From Aquabacterium humicola (GTDB taxonomy: Bacteria; Pseudomonadota; Gammaproteobacteria; Burkholderiales; Burkholderiaceae_C): a DNA stretch of 64,000 bases. Within the stretch, counting starts at the first letter, position 1; each line of letters starts with the position of its first letter. The DNA is taken from contig NZ_JARGNB010000011.1 in assembly GCF_030167915.1 (NCBI RefSeq), forward strand, positions 62,001-126,000, read 5' to 3'. The translations under genes and the position numbers were made by a program. Below the pieces are notes generated by a model. It made no database searches. It had not been told where the DNA came from and was given only the letters and a program-made list of their open reading frames with translations. Below are positions 63,001 through 64,000 of the stretch, piece by piece.

Positions 63001-64000
63001 ATGAAACTCACCCGTCGCCTCGCCGCCCAATCGCTGACCGCGCTCGCCGCCACCGCGTGCACGCTGGGCTTCACCTCGATCGCCCAGGCCCAGGAAACCA
63101 TCAAGGTCGGCGTGCTGCACTCGCTGTCCGGCACGATGGCGATCTCGGAGACGGTGTTGAAGGACACCGTGCTGATGGCCATCGACGAGATCAACGCCAA
63201 GGGCGGCGTGCTCGGCAAGAAGCTCGAGCCGGTGGTCGTCGACCCGGCGTCGAACTGGCCGCTGTTCGCCGAGAAGGCGCGCCAGCTGATCAGCAAGGAC
63301 AAGGTCGCCGTGGTCTTCGGCTGCTGGACCAGCGTGTCGCGCAAGAGCGTGCTGCCGGTGTTCGAGGAGCTGAACTCGCTGCTGTTCTACCCGGTGCAGT
63401 ACGAAGGCGAGGAGCTGTCGAAGAACGTCTTCTACACCGGCGCCGCGCCGAACCAGCAGGCGATTCCCGCGGTGGAATACCTGATGAGCAAGGACGGCGG
63501 CAGCGCCAAGCGCTTCGTGCTGCTGGGCACCGACTACGTCTACCCGCGCACGACCAACAAGATCCTGCGCGCCTTCCTGAAGTCCAAGGGCATTGCCGAG
63601 TCGGACATCATGGAGGAGTACACCCCCTTCGGCCACGCCGACTACCAGAGCATCATCGCGAAGATCAAGAAGTTCTCGTCCGAGGGCAAGAAGACCGCGG
63701 TGGTGTCGACGATCAACGGCGACTCCAACGTGCCGTTCTACAAGGAGCTCGGCAACCAGGGCCTGAAGGCGACCGACGTGCCGGTGGTGGCCTTCTCGGT
63801 GGGTGAAGAAGAGCTGCGCGGCGTCGACACCAAGCCGCTGGTCGGCCACCTGGCGGCGTGGAACTACTTCATGTCGGTCAAGAGCCCGGCGAACACCGAG
63901 TTCGTCAAGAAGTGGAGCGACTACGCGAAGGCCAAGGGCATCGCCGGCCACAAGGACAAGCCGCTGACCAACGATCCGATGGAGGCCACCTACCTGGGCC
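63001..64000 (+). CDS. urtA: Urea ABC transporter substrate-binding protein, 3' end outside window
   Basis: The first 333 residues of a periplasmic binding protein (usual length about 420) run off the right edge. A signal peptide (RRLAAQSLTALAATACTLGFTSIAQAQ region) precedes VGVLHSLSGTMAISE, FGCWTSVSRKSVLPVFEE, FYPVQYEGEE and GTDYVYPRTTNKI, which are hallmarks of UrtA among the branched-chain-type binding proteins. It captures urea or short amides for import. AGGAG precedes the ATG. urtBCDE and urease genes would be expected just outside the window. Confidence 0.94.
   Translation, partial: MKLTRRLAAQSLTALAATACTLGFTSIAQAQETIKVGVLHSLSGTMAISETVLKDTVLMAIDEINAKGGVLGKKLEPVVVDPASNWPLFAEKARQLISKDKVAVVFGCWTSVSRKSVLPVFEELNSLLFYPVQYEGEELSKNVFYTGAAPNQQAIPAVEYLMSKDGGSAKRFVLLGTDYVYPRTTNKILRAFLKSKGIAESDIMEEYTPFGHADYQSIIAKIKKFSSEGKKTAVVSTINGDSNVPFYKELGNQGLKATDVPVVAFSVGEEELRGVDTKPLVGHLAAWNYFMSVKSPANTEFVKKWSDYAKAKGIAGHKDKPLTNDPMEATYLG

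Overview
The window is one continuous piece of a very GC-rich bacterial chromosome with dense, tightly packed genes. Gene content and order (ubiJ-ubiB, fmdB-DUF502-aspS-nudB, ProQ-like protein, clsB, AlkB, urtA, heavy use of GTG/TTG starts) suggest a betaproteobacterium of the Burkholderiales, probably near Rubrivivax, Leptothrix, Methylibium or related genera. This is inferred from content; no rRNA gene is present to confirm it. No tRNA, rRNA, CRISPR array, complete insertion sequence or prophage was seen.

Layout. Bases 1-14072 hold an exopolysaccharide locus. A plus-strand operon carries flippase-like, polymerase-like, acetyltransferase and glycosyltransferase genes. It meets a minus-strand polysaccharide-lyase-like lipoprotein gene and a minus-strand operon wcaJ-like / outer-membrane barrel / galE / manC / rfbB / rfbA that supplies the priming transferase and sugar nucleotides. 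Bases 14199-32356 are a plus-strand run of mostly housekeeping genes: ubiJ-ubiB, a sodium:solute symporter, fmdB-DUF502-aspS, an AbrB/Doc toxin-antitoxin pair, aroG, nudB, an EEP nuclease, a response regulator with an unknown output domain, a membrane coiled-coil protein, clsB, and a ligase-associated exonuclease / S9 peptidase / ATP-dependent DNA ligase group.

Bases 32364-50512 form a nitrogen and phosphorus catabolic island organised around a GntR regulator at 44365. To the left on the minus strand are a 2-aminoethylphosphonate-type ABC transporter, phnW and, in a tight operon, a glutamine-synthetase-like ligase, an iron alcohol dehydrogenase, a PuuD-like amidase, an aldehyde dehydrogenase, a HAD phosphatase and an aspartoacylase-like hydrolase. 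To the right on the plus strand are phnA, phnY, a Na/Pi-cotransporter-like protein and an EamA transporter. PhnW, PhnY and PhnA make a complete route 2-aminoethylphosphonate to phosphonoacetaldehyde to phosphonoacetate to acetate plus phosphate. The glutamine-synthetase-like operon looks like a second, gamma-glutamylated route that would suit an amino alcohol such as ethanolamine.

Bases 50523-64000 are mixed: a fatty-acid-hydroxylase/SRPBCC fusion with a divergent LysR gene, a ProQ-type RNA chaperone, a lipoprotein hydrolase, a lipoprotein phospholipase D, an orphan ParA-like ATPase, an M16 peptidase, small VOC and GFA proteins, a LysE exporter, a glycerophosphodiesterase, alkane monooxygenase alkB and the start of urtA (urea uptake), which runs off the right edge.

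The most unusual non-coding signal is a pair of exactly 128-base units in opposite orientation (39967-40094 and 40137-40264). They share identical core blocks, but each has its own 24-base terminal arms that are complementary only within the unit. A second repeat family (C5-TC-G6 type hairpins) occurs between genes and, in one case, in frame inside the phospholipase D gene.
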